From Hyphomicrobium methylovorum (lineage in GTDB: Bacteria; Pseudomonadota; Alphaproteobacteria; Rhizobiales; Hyphomicrobiaceae), in assembly GCF_013626205.1 (NCBI RefSeq), contig NZ_QHJE01000001.1:1550001-1614000 (forward strand): a stretch of DNA of 64,000 nt. The letters run 5' to 3'. Below are positions 1 to 8,431 of this stretch, piece by piece (position 1 is the first letter of the stretch; each line of letters starts with the position of its first letter). A program made the position numbers and the translations under genes. The notes under the pieces were generated by a model. It made no database searches and was not told the DNA's origin. It saw only the letters and a list, made by a program, of their open reading frames with translations.

Positions 1-239
1 ATGTTGCCCAGCGCGGCTGCAACGCCACCCTGCGCCGCCACGGTGTGCGAGCGCGTCGGGAAAACTTTCGTCACGCACGCCGTTTTCAGACCTGCTTCGG
101 CGCATCCGAGCGTGGCGCGCAAACCAGCGCCGCCTGCGCCGACAACGACGACGTCATATTGATGATCGACGATCGGGTAGGCGTTGCCCGTGACGGCCGG
201 TGCCGACGTTCCGTTACCCTTGCCATTCGTTCCAGACAT
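1..239 (-). CDS. sdhA: Succinate dehydrogenase flavoprotein subunit (N-terminal part)
   Basis: Flavoprotein subunit of complex II, which oxidises succinate to fumarate and passes electrons to the SdhB iron-sulphur subunit at the inner membrane. Only the first 79 residues are present; the gene runs off the left edge. Visible are the FAD-binding dinucleotide fold GAGGAGLRA (about residues 34-42) and the [13 protein letters not shown] segment whose His carries covalently bound FAD in the family. The ATG at 237-239 lies 5 bases after the sdhD stop, so it is the third gene of an sdhC-sdhD-sdhA operon. sdhB is expected just outside the window. Identification is firm. Confidence 0.96.
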   Translation of the reverse strand, partial: MSGTNGKGNGTSAPAVTGNAYPIVDHQYDVVVVGAGGAGLRATLGCAEAGLKTACVTKVFPTRSHTVAAQGGVAAALGN

Positions 240-244
240 GCGGC

Positions 245-625
245 TTAGGCTCCGAGACTTAGTTTCAAGATTGAGAAGATGCAGGCGAGCGCGATGGCAC
301 CGGCGAAGAACGTGTTCAGCATCAGCGCCACGATCTTCAGCCCTTCGCTATGGACGTAATCTTCGATGATCGTTTGCATGCCCATGCGCATATGGACTGT
401 GCCCGACACGACGAGCGCGATCAGAGCAAGATCGACGAAGGGGTTCGCTAAGCGCTGTTTCACAACGGCGTAATCAGCGCCAACGGTCGATGCGATCAGC
501 CAGACGAGAAAGATCACGAGAAAAAGGTTGGCGACGGCGGTGAGGCGCATCTGCCAGAAATGGTCAGCACCTTCCTTGGCGGATCCAAGATAGCGCACGG
601 ATTTGAGCGGGGTTCGCATGGACAT
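245..625 (-). CDS. sdhD: Succinate dehydrogenase membrane anchor subunit
   Basis: Small hydrophobic anchor of complex II that holds SdhAB at the membrane and shares haem b and quinone sites with SdhC. The 126-residue product starting [14 protein letters not shown] has three predicted membrane helices (about residues 28-47, 58-78 and 97-122) and the family signature [15 protein letters not shown], with the candidate haem-ligand His and the Asp-Tyr pair. A longer open frame upstream overlaps sdhC and is rejected. The start lies 2 bases after the sdhC stop, as expected for translational coupling; a second ATG two codons in is possible. Confidence 0.93.
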   Translation of the reverse strand: MSMRTPLKSVRYLGSAKEGADHFWQMRLTAVANLFLVIFLVWLIASTVGADYAVVKQRLANPFVDLALIALVVSGTVHMRMGMQTIIEDYVHSEGLKIVALMLNTFFAGAIALACIFSILKLSLGA

Positions 626-627
626 TG

Positions 628-1044
628 TCAGGCGCCTCCAAATCCGAAGCCGACGACGCCAATCCAGATCAGCGCGGTGAGTGCGAGAGACAGCGCCAAG
701 GAGCCCCAGGACAGTAGATCGATCGTCTTCAGATCGTAGCCTGCGCCGGTATCCCAGATGAAATGCCGAACGCCGCCGACCAGGTGATGCATCAACGCCC
801 AGGTGTATCCCAAGAGAATGAGCTGCACAGGAATGGTCACCAGCCAGCTCGACACGTAAGCGTAGCACTCCGGACCCGTTGCCGCCGCGATCAGCCAAAT
901 AGCGAGAATCACCGAGCCGAAGTACAGCGCCGCGCCTGTGATGCGATGAAGAATCGACATCATCATATTGATGAGCGGCGAGTAAACCTGAAGATGCGGT
1001 GAGAGCGGACGCTCACGCGCGGTCCTGCCTGGGGTGGCTTGCAT
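628..1044 (-). CDS. sdhC: Succinate dehydrogenase cytochrome b556 subunit
   Basis: First gene of the sdh operon. The 138-residue protein begins MQATPGRTARERPLSPHLQVY, the normal SdhC N-terminus, so the 24-residue upstream extension of the frame is not used. It shows SPHLQVY, the SILHRITG motif at the start of helix 1, three membrane helices, and HHLVGGVRHFIWD, which carries the haem b His ligand. It works with SdhD in ubiquinone reduction. About 100 bases separate it from the flavoprotein gene upstream on the same strand, enough for its own promoter. Confidence 0.94.
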   Translation of the reverse strand: MQATPGRTARERPLSPHLQVYSPLINMMMSILHRITGAALYFGSVILAIWLIAAATGPECYAYVSSWLVTIPVQLILLGYTWALMHHLVGGVRHFIWDTGAGYDLKTIDLLSWGSLALSLALTALIWIGVVGFGFGGA

Positions 1045-1144
1045 CGGATACCTTCTCGATTGGTAGAGAGTGGTTCTAACCCCTCGCAATCGAAGCGGCA
1101 ATTCACCAAATGCCACATTCTGGGGCGGGCGGCCGCTAGCCCGA

Positions 1145-2128
1145 TCAGGTCAACGCCGCAACCATAGCGCGACCCAGGCTGGTGCCGCTTTCGAACGCAT
1201 CTTCCGCGGTCGCGCCTCGGCACCAGTCACCGGCCACGCCTGCGTTCTGATCCTTCGCAAAGAGATGCGATTGGCCGAGTGCCGAGGTGGTCAACCCGTC
1301 TCGCCAGAGATGAGCGATCATATGCGACGGCCGCAGAGGCGCTAGCGAGAGTGCGTCGCACGCGTCGGCCCATAATTCTTCCGCGGCCGCCTGCGGGTCG
1401 AGGTGTCTCGCGCCCTCGTTCCATTGCGCCGATCCGAGGATGACCATCGCGTCGCCGCGCGGGTTGCGACCCGGCTTCGTGTTGTCACGCGTGAGCCAGC
1501 GGATGGATTTGGAGACGTTATGCATGACGTCGATCGGCGGCATCACGTGGTTCTGCGTTGCGATCATCAGTGTCCAGCACGGCTCCATGCGCACACTGGC
1601 AAGCGCATCCGAAAGGACGGGAACGTGCACGAGGAGACGCGCCGTTTCATTTGCCGGAACGGTTACGGCGACGGCTTGAAACGGCCCCGCCGAACTCTCA
1701 TCGTCAAACCAAAGATGCCAATCCTTGCCTCTTCGCTCCAATTGTCTGACGCGGCGCCCGGTGGTGATGCGCATACCTTCCGCCAGAGGACGCAGAAGCG
1801 AGGCCATGCCCGGTGTTCCGACGATCCATGGGGACGATTCCGGCGCGCCATTACTTTGCGTTTCGCCTTGTTCGACGCGCGGAGACCAGCCCGCAGCGCA
1901 GCCGAGACCCGTGAGATCCGTCAACAGCTCGGAGAATTGAGGCGTGCGTGCCGAAACGTACTGAGCGCCGTGATCGAAGGTCAGGCTGTTCACCCGCATC
2001 GTCGCGATGCGGCCGCCGATGCTTGCGGTTCGCTCAAAGATCTCGACGGGCAAGCGAGCGTTTTTCAGGGTTTGAGCGCAGGAAAGACCAGCGAGCCCTG
2101 CACCAATGATTGCTGTCTTGCCTGCCAC
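1145..2128 (-). CDS. Renalase-like FAD-dependent oxidoreductase
   Basis: Predicted soluble flavoprotein of 327 residues. The N-terminus carries the dinucleotide-binding motif IIGAGLAGLSCA (about residues 7-18) followed by an acidic strand end (VEIFERT) and the GGRIATMR second FAD motif, as in the amine oxidase/renalase family. The C-terminal half has the GDWCRGATAEDAFESGTSLGRAM segment typical of the last FAD-contacting helix. The substrate cannot be read from sequence; bacterial renalases oxidise off-pathway isomers of NAD(P)H, which is one possibility. It lies upstream of sdhC on the same strand with a 100-base gap, so co-transcription is uncertain. Confidence 0.75.
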   Translation of the reverse strand: MAGKTAIIGAGLAGLSCAQTLKNARLPVEIFERTASIGGRIATMRVNSLTFDHGAQYVSARTPQFSELLTDLTGLGCAAGWSPRVEQGETQSNGAPESSPWIVGTPGMASLLRPLAEGMRITTGRRVRQLERRGKDWHLWFDDESSAGPFQAVAVTVPANETARLLVHVPVLSDALASVRMEPCWTLMIATQNHVMPPIDVMHNVSKSIRWLTRDNTKPGRNPRGDAMVILGSAQWNEGARHLDPQAAAEELWADACDALSLAPLRPSHMIAHLWRDGLTTSALGQSHLFAKDQNAGVAGDWCRGATAEDAFESGTSLGRAMVAALT

Positions 2129-2267
2129 GAAATCCGATCCGAGTCCTATGGGATATCAAATTACGGAAATCAAAGTTTTGAGGTAATTGAACTAAGGTGC
2201 TGAACGATGCGCAATTAAGGCCGCATACGGATTATTGCGACGCCTGTAGCAGAAACATCGAGTGCCG

Positions 2268-2804
2268 TCAGTCTTTTTTCAAAATTCCGCAGGCGACGCG
2301 CGGTTCTGCACCGCCTTCCGGGTCGGTGCGATAGTCATCCGGATTCGCAAACACGACGATTGCCGCGCCATCGGAGTCGATCAGCGCGTCTTCGGCGTCC
2401 GTTCTCAGATGAATGAACGGCGATAACATTTCCGCCGTTGCCGTGCCGTCGGCCGCAGCGTGCACATTTGGAAGATCACCCGCCATCGGGCCTTCCTCAT
2501 TCATGAATCCGTGCCCGGCGCCGAGAGGATTAAAAATCTCGCCAGCTGAGGAAAAATCTCCTTCGCACTTGCCGACGGAATGCACGTGAAAGCCGTGCGG
2601 TCCGGGCTTCAAGCCCTTCAGTTCGACCTTTAGCAGTACCCCGGCGGACGTTTCCATGAACTTGACTGTGCCCGCGTCGGCGCCGTCGACGAGCTTCAGC
2701 GTGGCGCTCGCGGTGTTACTCTCGGCCGAAGCCCTTAGAGGGGCGAGTGCGAAGCAGGCCGTTGCCGCGATCAGCAGCGCGGCTTGAACGTGGCTCACTG
2801 TCAT
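2268..2804 (-). CDS. Secreted Cu/Zn-SOD-like protein lacking key metal ligands
   Basis: A 178-residue protein starting MTVSHVQAAL with a signal peptide (cleavage near ASA-ES, about residue 27) and a Cu/Zn superoxide dismutase fold. Conserved: the GFHVH pair of Cu ligands, the disulphide Cys (GKCEG and RVACGI), the active-site Arg before ACG, one Zn His in GAGHG and the Zn Asp in AGDL. Changed: the bridging His is Ile (EIFNPL), the second Zn His is Met (GPMAGD) and the last Cu His is Phe (IVVFANP). Normal dismutation is therefore doubtful. The frame is intact, so it may be a structural or copper-handling derivative. It lies 43 bases downstream of the mesaconyl-CoA hydratase gene on the same strand. 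An upstream in-frame extension overlaps that gene and lacks a signal peptide. Confidence 0.85.
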   Translation of the reverse strand: MTVSHVQAALLIAATACFALAPLRASAESNTASATLKLVDGADAGTVKFMETSAGVLLKVELKGLKPGPHGFHVHSVGKCEGDFSSAGEIFNPLGAGHGFMNEEGPMAGDLPNVHAAADGTATAEMLSPFIHLRTDAEDALIDSDGAAIVVFANPDDYRTDPEGGAEPRVACGILKKD

Positions 2805-2847
2805 GGGATCCCTCCGATGTCCGGCCTTGGTCGAGGTTGCGACCGCC

Positions 2848-3906
2848 TCAACGCGGCAGGATGAGCCACGTATCCAGATCGAGCACAACACCTTCAGCAT
2901 ACTCGCCGCCTTCCGTTTTCAACGGGAAGGCAGAACAATCCTGATTCTTGACGCCAACGAGACGGACGCGCAGCGCGCCAATGTCCCGGCGTTCCGGGAT
3001 CTCGGCTTTCTCGAGAACTTCGGACCACGCGTAGATCGTATCGCCAGCAAAGGTTGGGGCGACGTGGCGGCCGCCGTTGATGGCCGCCAGATGGAAGGCA
3101 TTGCCAAGGCCGTTGTACGACAGAGCGCGCACGAGCGAGATGACGACGCCGCCATAAACAATGCGCTTACCGAAGCGGCCCTTGGATTCGGTGTGCTGGT
3201 TGAAATGTACCTTCGCGGTATTCTGATAGAGGCGCGTCGCCGTCTGGTGCTCGGCTTCTTCCAGCGTCATGCCATCGACGTGATCGATTTTTTCGCCCAC
3301 ATCGTAATCACCCCAACGATGAGGAGAACCGGCAAGGGCCAGGTCGTATTTTGCAACGTCGAGCGCGGGCACGCCCAGCGCCAGATCTTTCGGATCAACG
3401 CGCTCTGGCAGCTTCGGCACGATTGCTTCGGGCGCCGGTGATCCCTTCGAGCGCTTCCTGACCATGACCCAGCGGCAATACTGCAGAACGATCTGACCGT
3501 CCTGATCGCGTCCGGTTGAGCGCACGTAAACGGTGCCCGTTTCGCCGTTTGAGTTTTCCTTGAGGCCGATGACTTCCGAAACCGACGTCAGCGTATCGCC
3601 GGGATAGACGGGGCGCAAAAATTTGCAGTCCGCGTATCCGAGGTTGGCGATAGCGTTGAGCGAGATGTCCGGCGTCGTTTTCCCGAAGACGACGTGAAAG
3701 GTCAGCAGGTCGTCAAGCGGCGAACGCGGATAGCCGATCGCCTTGGCGAACGTGTCGGCGGACTGAACGGCGAAGCGCGAGCCATAGAGCGCGGTATAGA
3801 GTGCCGCGTCGCCGACGGTGACTGTGCGCGGCGTCGCGTGGTTGATGATCTGGCCAAAGGAAAAGTCTTCGAAGAAATTGCCTGCGTTGGTTTTCGTGCC
3901 CGACAT
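2848..3906 (-). CDS. mch: Mesaconyl-CoA hydratase (MaoC family)
   Basis: Predicted to hydrate mesaconyl-C1-CoA to beta-methylmalyl-CoA in the ethylmalonyl-CoA pathway used for C1/C2 assimilation. The 352-residue length and double hot-dog architecture fit this family rather than the short R-specific enoyl hydratases. N-terminal domain: FFEDFSFGQIINHATPRTVTVGDAALYTALYGSRFAVQSADTFA region (key segment GDAALYTALYG), then YADCKFLRPVYPGDTL, a typical hot-dog hydratase motif; the second half repeats the fold with HFN and GKRIVYGGVVISLVRALS. The downstream partner in the pathway, a malyl-CoA lyase homologue, is encoded just upstream on the same strand (126 bases), which supports the assignment. Confidence 0.88.
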   Translation of the reverse strand: MSGTKTNAGNFFEDFSFGQIINHATPRTVTVGDAALYTALYGSRFAVQSADTFAKAIGYPRSPLDDLLTFHVVFGKTTPDISLNAIANLGYADCKFLRPVYPGDTLTSVSEVIGLKENSNGETGTVYVRSTGRDQDGQIVLQYCRWVMVRKRSKGSPAPEAIVPKLPERVDPKDLALGVPALDVAKYDLALAGSPHRWGDYDVGEKIDHVDGMTLEEAEHQTATRLYQNTAKVHFNQHTESKGRFGKRIVYGGVVISLVRALSYNGLGNAFHLAAINGGRHVAPTFAGDTIYAWSEVLEKAEIPERRDIGALRVRLVGVKNQDCSAFPLKTEGGEYAEGVVLDLDTWLILPR

Positions 3907-4032
3907 CGCCCTGCCTTCGCTATCGCTATTCGTTTCGGCCCTTTTTCGGGATGTGCGACGGCAATCGCAACCCTTTTCGGGCCAACTGGACGCGCTCTAG
4001 GGCCGCAGAAGCCGGTAACGATGTTTGCCAGG

Positions 4033-4938
4033 TCAGAACCAGGGCTCTTCGACCCTGGAGCGAGCGGCAATGGAGTCGGCAATCGCCGCGACGCGCTTCG
4101 CCATGACCAAATGCAAGCGCTCGACCATTCGACCTTCGACGGTGATCACCCCTTTACGAGCATTTTCCGGCTCCTCGAACGCGCGGATGATCTTCTTCGC
4201 CCAATCGATCTCTTCGTCGGTTGGGGAGAATACCTCGTTGCAGGGAATGACTTGTGACGGGTGGATCAGCGTCTTGCCGTCCATGCCAAGGGTGCGTCCG
4301 TGCTCGCATTCGGCGCGGAACCCCGAGTCGTCGCGGAAATCGTTGTAGACACCGTCAATCACATCCAGGCCATATGCGCGAGCGGCGACCAGTGTCATGG
4401 CCAGCCATGGCACAACGGCGAAGCGCCGGTTGCTGGAGCGCGCGCGGCTTTCCTTCAGCAGATCGTTGGTGCCGAGGACGAAGCAGGCGAGGCGGTTGTC
4501 CTGGTCAGGAGCGCAGGCCGCGATCTCACGCGCATTGATAATGCCCATCGGCGTTTCGATCATGGCCCAGAGGCGCGTGCGCGGATTTCCGTCCGCCGCC
4601 TTCACGACTTTGGCCGTTCCAAGAATATCGCCGGGCTGAGAGACCTTCGGGATGAGGATCGCGTCTGGCGCGACCGCAATCGCGGCATGGAGATCGACCA
4701 TGCCCCACGGCGTCTCGAGCGGATTGACCCGGATTACGACCTCGCGCGTGCCGAATCCGCCCTCGCGGACAATGGCTGCCGCCTGCTTTCGGGCGAGTTC
4801 CTTGTTCGCCGGGGCGACCGAGTCTTCAAGATCGATGATGATCGAATCGGTCGGCAGCGTTTTCGCTTTTTCGAGCGCGTGCTCCTTGTCTCCCGGCACG
4901 TAAAGGACACTTCGGCGGGGTTTCATCGGAAGCGTCAT
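4033..4938 (-). CDS. mcl2: HpcH/HpaI (CitE-like) CoA-ester lyase or malyl-CoA thioesterase
   Basis: TIM-barrel enzyme of the citrate-lyase beta-like family, 301 residues from ATG at 4936-4938 (GGAG eight bases upstream; GTG three codons earlier is a weaker choice). Motifs: RSVLYVPGDKEHALEKA at the N-terminus, IIDLEDSVAP (Mg-binding Asp/Glu region), AMIETPMGI (catalytic Glu), GTNDLLKE, and DGVYNDFRDDSGF with DGKTLIHPSQ near the C-terminus. The RSVLYVPG start and NDLLKE motif resemble the (S)-malyl-CoA thioesterase (Mcl2) branch more than the Mcl1 lyase branch, but I judge this from memory only. It pairs with mesaconyl-CoA hydratase, so a role in cleaving beta-methylmalyl-CoA or malyl-CoA is likely. 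Confidence 0.75.
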   Translation of the reverse strand: MTLPMKPRRSVLYVPGDKEHALEKAKTLPTDSIIIDLEDSVAPANKELARKQAAAIVREGGFGTREVVIRVNPLETPWGMVDLHAAIAVAPDAILIPKVSQPGDILGTAKVVKAADGNPRTRLWAMIETPMGIINAREIAACAPDQDNRLACFVLGTNDLLKESRARSSNRRFAVVPWLAMTLVAARAYGLDVIDGVYNDFRDDSGFRAECEHGRTLGMDGKTLIHPSQVIPCNEVFSPTDEEIDWAKKIIRAFEEPENARKGVITVEGRMVERLHLVMAKRVAAIADSIAARSRVEEPWF

Positions 4939-5103
4939 CGGTCTCACTCCGGCTAATCTTGCTGCGACGCAACATAGCGGAATCGCGCCGACTGCGAAAT
5001 ATCAACTTCGGCCGCGCGGCTTTGTGCGCAGGCGGCGCGTGCTAAGAGTTTAAACACGGGCAGTCCATAAGTTGCCGGCACCATTTGAAGACTGCAGAGG
5101 GCC

Positions 5104-5886
5104 ATGACCCGAATTCTCGTCATCTCATCTTACGTTGCATTCGACCCCATCGGGCTCGCGCCAGCAGTCGCGCCAATGCAGCGTGCTGGGTTCGACGTCG
5201 TGCAACTGCCGACGATCGTTCTGTCCAACCACCCGGCGCGCGAACATGTCGGCGGAACGCGGATTACGCCAACAATTCTCGGCGAAATGACCGATGCGAT
5301 CGAAGCGAACCGCTGGCTCGGCACGTTCGACGCGATCTATTCGGGCTATCTGCCATCGCTTGCGCACGTTCAGTGGGTTCGCGATCTCGTCACGCATCTG
5401 AGAGCGCTCAATCCGGCCATCACATATATCTGCGACCCGATTATCGGCGACGATCCGGAAGGCGTTTACATCGATGACGCTGCAGCGGAGGCTGTCCGCG
5501 ACGCGCTCGTTCCGATGGCCGATATTTTGACGCCCAACAGGTTTGAACTCGGTTGGCTGACGGGGCAAAACATTCTGTCGGTGCAAGATGCAATGCGCGC
5601 GGCCGCGACGCTCGGGCGCCCTACAATGGCCGCGACGTCGATACCGGTTGGTGTCGCCAAACTGGCCAACATCCTGCTGTCCGACGGCCGCGTGATTATG
5701 CGGGAGGTGACGAAACTCCCTGACGTGCCGCATGGAACGGGCGATCTCTTCGCCGGGCTTCTTATTTCGGATTTGCTGCAAGGACGCTCGGCAGAGGCTG
5801 CTCTGACTCATGCCGTCGCCAGTGTGGAAGCTGTTTTAACCGCAAGCCGCGGCCAGGACAGGCTGCTTCTGTCTGCGCTTCCTTAA
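5104..5886 (+). CDS. pdxY: Pyridoxal kinase
   Basis: Ribokinase-fold enzyme of 260 residues that phosphorylates pyridoxal to PLP in the salvage pathway. Family features: N-terminal ILVISSYVAFDPIGLAPAV, substrate segment LSNHPAREHVGG, CDPIIGDDPEGVYI, the TPNRFELGWLTG motif, and the C-terminal HGTGDLFAG with the catalytic Asp of the GTGD signature. GAGGG just before the ATG acts as ribosome binding site. It is transcribed divergently from the CitE-like gene and stands 78 bases before nhaA on the same strand. Another PLP-linked gene, yggS, lies at 56 kb. Confidence 0.88.
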   Translation: MTRILVISSYVAFDPIGLAPAVAPMQRAGFDVVQLPTIVLSNHPAREHVGGTRITPTILGEMTDAIEANRWLGTFDAIYSGYLPSLAHVQWVRDLVTHLRALNPAITYICDPIIGDDPEGVYIDDAAAEAVRDALVPMADILTPNRFELGWLTGQNILSVQDAMRAAATLGRPTMAATSIPVGVAKLANILLSDGRVIMREVTKLPDVPHGTGDLFAGLLISDLLQGRSAEAALTHAVASVEAVLTASRGQDRLLLSALP

Positions 5887-5964
5887 GACCTTCCTGCGCC
5901 GCTTCCTTGCGTTGGACTTCTCACGCTGGTTAAATCGGCCGATCGGCTTCACCGAGATCATCCC

Positions 5965-7128
5965 ATGAAACCAGAGACACACGCGACAGGCATCAGCCGC
6001 GAGGCTTTGGCCGGATTGGTGCTGCTGATTTCCGCCGTGCTTGCGCTGATCGTCGCCAATTCATCGCTGGGGGAAGGCTATACGCGGCTGTTCGATACGC
6101 GCGTGTCGATCGGGATTGCGCCGCTGGTTCTGTCGAAGTCGTTGCTGCATTGGATCAACGACGGCCTGATGGTGATTTTCTTTTTCGTCGTCGGTCTTGA
6201 GATCAAACGCGAACTTCTCGCTGGCGCGCTGGCGAAGCGAAAAACTGCGATGCTTCCGGTTATTGCAGCGGTCGGTGGCATGGCGATGCCCGCGCTCATT
6301 TATACCGCGTTCAATTGGAGCAATCCCATTGCGCTCAAGGGATGGGCAATACCGGCGGCGACCGATATTGCATTTGCCGTTGGCGTAATGGCGGCGCTTG
6401 GATCGCGCGTGCCGATTGCGCTGAAAGTATTCCTGCTGGCACTCGCAATCATCGACGATCTCGGCGCAATTCTCATCATCGCGTTCTTTTACGCGAGCGA
6501 TCTTTCGCTTTCCGCGCTGGCACTCGCGGCGGCCGGCGGTGCGGCGCTGTTTCTGCTGAACGCGTCAAACGTGATGCGCGTGTGGCCTTATCTTCTGGTC
6601 GGCTTTTTCGTTTGGCTGGCCGTATTGAATTCCGGCGTTCACGCAACGATCGCCGGTGTGGTTACTGCGCTTGCCGTACCGCTCAAGGGGCAACGTGGCA
6701 GCACGAGCGGCCCGCTTGAAACGCTCGAACATTGGCTCAGCCCGTGGGTCACCTTTCTCATTCTTCCGATATTCGCTTTTGCAAATGCCGGCGTTTCATT
6801 CGCCGGAATGTCTGCTGCAAATCTTCTATCGCCAATACCGCTCGGTATTGCGCTTGGACTTATCATTGGAAAGCCATTGGGTATCTATGGTTTTTCCCGC
6901 TTGGCAATTGCCAGTGGGGCGTGTGAAAAGCCCGCTGGCGCAACGGACATGCAGCTATTCGGCGCGGCAATTCTCGGCGGTATCGGCTTCACTATGAGCT
7001 TATTCATCGGCATGTTGGCGTTCCCTGATCCGTATACCAGCGCCGATGTACGATTGGGCGTTCTAGCCGGTTCGCTCGTTTCCGCGACCGCCGGCTACCT
7101 CGTTTTATCCCGACGTCCTACTGCATGA
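5965..7128 (+). CDS. nhaA: Na+/H+ antiporter NhaA
   Basis: Inner-membrane electrogenic antiporter exchanging one Na+ for two H+, for sodium and alkaline pH tolerance. The 387-residue length matches the family. About eleven or twelve hydrophobic helices are visible. The functional centre is complete: TDIAF with Asp134 and the IIDDLG pair Asp164-Asp165, equivalent to D133 and D163/D164 of the E. coli protein, and the pH-sensor region GLEIKREL is present. It is followed 49 bases later by carbonic anhydrase on the same strand; the two would both contribute to ion and pH balance, which is inference. Confidence 0.95.
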   Translation: MKPETHATGISREALAGLVLLISAVLALIVANSSLGEGYTRLFDTRVSIGIAPLVLSKSLLHWINDGLMVIFFFVVGLEIKRELLAGALAKRKTAMLPVIAAVGGMAMPALIYTAFNWSNPIALKGWAIPAATDIAFAVGVMAALGSRVPIALKVFLLALAIIDDLGAILIIAFFYASDLSLSALALAAAGGAALFLLNASNVMRVWPYLLVGFFVWLAVLNSGVHATIAGVVTALAVPLKGQRGSTSGPLETLEHWLSPWVTFLILPIFAFANAGVSFAGMSAANLLSPIPLGIALGLIIGKPLGIYGFSRLAIASGACEKPAGATDMQLFGAAILGGIGFTMSLFIGMLAFPDPYTSADVRLGVLAGSLVSATAGYLVLSRRPTA

Positions 7129-7177
7129 ACGATAACGGGCCCGACGCGCGCGGGCTCCCTTAGGAGGCACATATTTA

Positions 7178-7819
7178 ATGGGTAGTTTTCCGGAAAATCT
7201 TACAGACCGTTACCGCCGCTTCAAGAACCGTCATTTCGTGCCTAACGCGGCGCACTATGAAGAACTTGCGACGCTTGGCCAGAACCCCGACACGATGGTC
7301 ATTGCGTGTTCCGACAGCCGCGTCGATCCGGAAACCATTTTCAGCGCGTTGCCCGGCGAACTGTTCGTTCTGCGGAATGTCGCCGCGCTCGTGCCGCCTT
7401 ACGAAACCGGCGGTAAATTTCACGGCGTCAGCTCGGCCATCGAATTTGCGGTTCTCAATTTGCGGATCCGCCACCTGATCGTTCTTGGACATTCGGGATG
7501 CGGCGGCATCAAAGCGGCACTCGATCAGAGCGCGGCAATCCAAACGGAAGCGCATTTCATTTCGCGCTGGATGTCGATGCTCGATGAAGCACGCATTGCC
7601 GTCGTCAACAAATATCCCGATGGACCGAATGCTGCCCGGCAGACGGCGCTGGAACAGGAAGGTGTCAAGCAGACCATCACCAACCTGCGGACGTTTCCAT
7701 TCGTCAGCCAGCAGGAAGAGAGCGGGCGGCTTTCGCTGCACGGCGCCGTTTTCGATATCAAAACGGGTTCGCTCAATGTGCTGAACGATTCGCGCGGCGA
7801 GTTTTTTGCGCTCGCCTAA
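7178..7819 (+). CDS. can: Beta-class carbonic anhydrase
   Basis: Cytoplasmic zinc enzyme interconverting CO2 and bicarbonate; 213 residues, normal for the beta class. Zinc ligands are Cys44 (CSDSRVDPE, with the Asp-Arg dyad at 46 and 48), His105 and Cys108 (LGHSGCGGIKAAL). AGGAGG at 7162-7167 is a strong ribosome binding site eleven bases before the ATG. In an organism using C1 carbon, bicarbonate supply to carboxylases such as PEP carboxylase or the ethylmalonyl-CoA pathway carboxylases is a plausible role (inference). Confidence 0.94.
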   Translation: MGSFPENLTDRYRRFKNRHFVPNAAHYEELATLGQNPDTMVIACSDSRVDPETIFSALPGELFVLRNVAALVPPYETGGKFHGVSSAIEFAVLNLRIRHLIVLGHSGCGGIKAALDQSAAIQTEAHFISRWMSMLDEARIAVVNKYPDGPNAARQTALEQEGVKQTITNLRTFPFVSQQEESGRLSLHGAVFDIKTGSLNVLNDSRGEFFALA

Positions 7820-7839
7820 CACGACGCCGTCGCGGCGCT

Positions 7840-8427
7840 TCAGCCTTGGGGGAGCGCCGCGGATGCTCTGGCTTTTTCGATAGCCGGAAGCAATTTCATC
7901 TTCAGGGATTGTTCTGAAATCGGGCCGACGTGTTTGTAGACGATTTCGCCTCGGCCGTTCACGACAAACGTTTCGGGCGTTCCATAGACGCCCCAGTCGA
8001 TCGCGGTGCGGCCCTGTAAATCGGTGCCGACAGCCGTGTAGGGGTTGCCATACCGACCGATGAAACGGCGCGCCGCGGACGCCCGGTCTTTGTAATTGAC
8101 GCCAAACACGTCGACGTCTGCGGTCTCTTTCAGACGCTCGAGCAGCGGGTGCTCTTCAACGCAGGGACCACACCAGGACGCCCAATAGTTCACGACCGAC
8201 ACCTTGCCCTTGGCGAGGTCGGCGCTGGTGAAACCCTGATCCGGCTTGCCGTTCGTTTCCAAGCCTTCGAGTGGCGGGAATTTGCTTTCGGGGACCTGCT
8301 TGCCCACCATTGTCGACGGCAATAGCGATGGGTCGCCCGACCGTAGCGCGAGTGCAAAGAAGCCCGCGACGAGCGCGAAAATCAGAACCGGCACCAGACG
8401 CACGAGGGAGGATCGGCCTTCACTCAC
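7840..8427 (-). CDS. ccmG: Periplasmic thiol:disulphide oxidoreductase CcmG/DsbE (CycY)
   Basis: Membrane-anchored thioredoxin-like protein that keeps apocytochrome c haem-binding cysteines reduced for haem ligation. The GTG at 8425-8427 is chosen: GGAG lies eight bases before it and it starts 4 bases after the ccmD stop, giving 195 residues; a longer frame would run into ccmD. A single N-terminal membrane helix (LVPVLIFALVAGFFALAL) precedes a periplasmic domain with the active site WCGPC (Cys86 and Cys89) and the family's GVYGTPETFVV cis-Pro loop. It is the last gene of ccmA-B-C-D-G. Confidence 0.93.
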   Translation of the reverse strand: MSEGRSSLVRLVPVLIFALVAGFFALALRSGDPSLLPSTMVGKQVPESKFPPLEGLETNGKPDQGFTSADLAKGKVSVVNYWASWCGPCVEEHPLLERLKETADVDVFGVNYKDRASAARRFIGRYGNPYTAVGTDLQGRTAIDWGVYGTPETFVVNGRGEIVYKHVGPISEQSLKMKLLPAIEKARASAALPQG

Positions 8428-8431
8428 GATG

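Noticed and set aside
1403-2203. 266-residue forward open frame over the renalase-like gene
   Set aside because: Arg/Asp-rich shadow frame; the minus-strand protein has clear FAD motifs.
2268-2804. SOD-like gene as pseudogene
   Set aside because: The frame, signal peptide and disulphide cysteines are intact and substitutions hit metal ligands only, so I call it a functional derivative.
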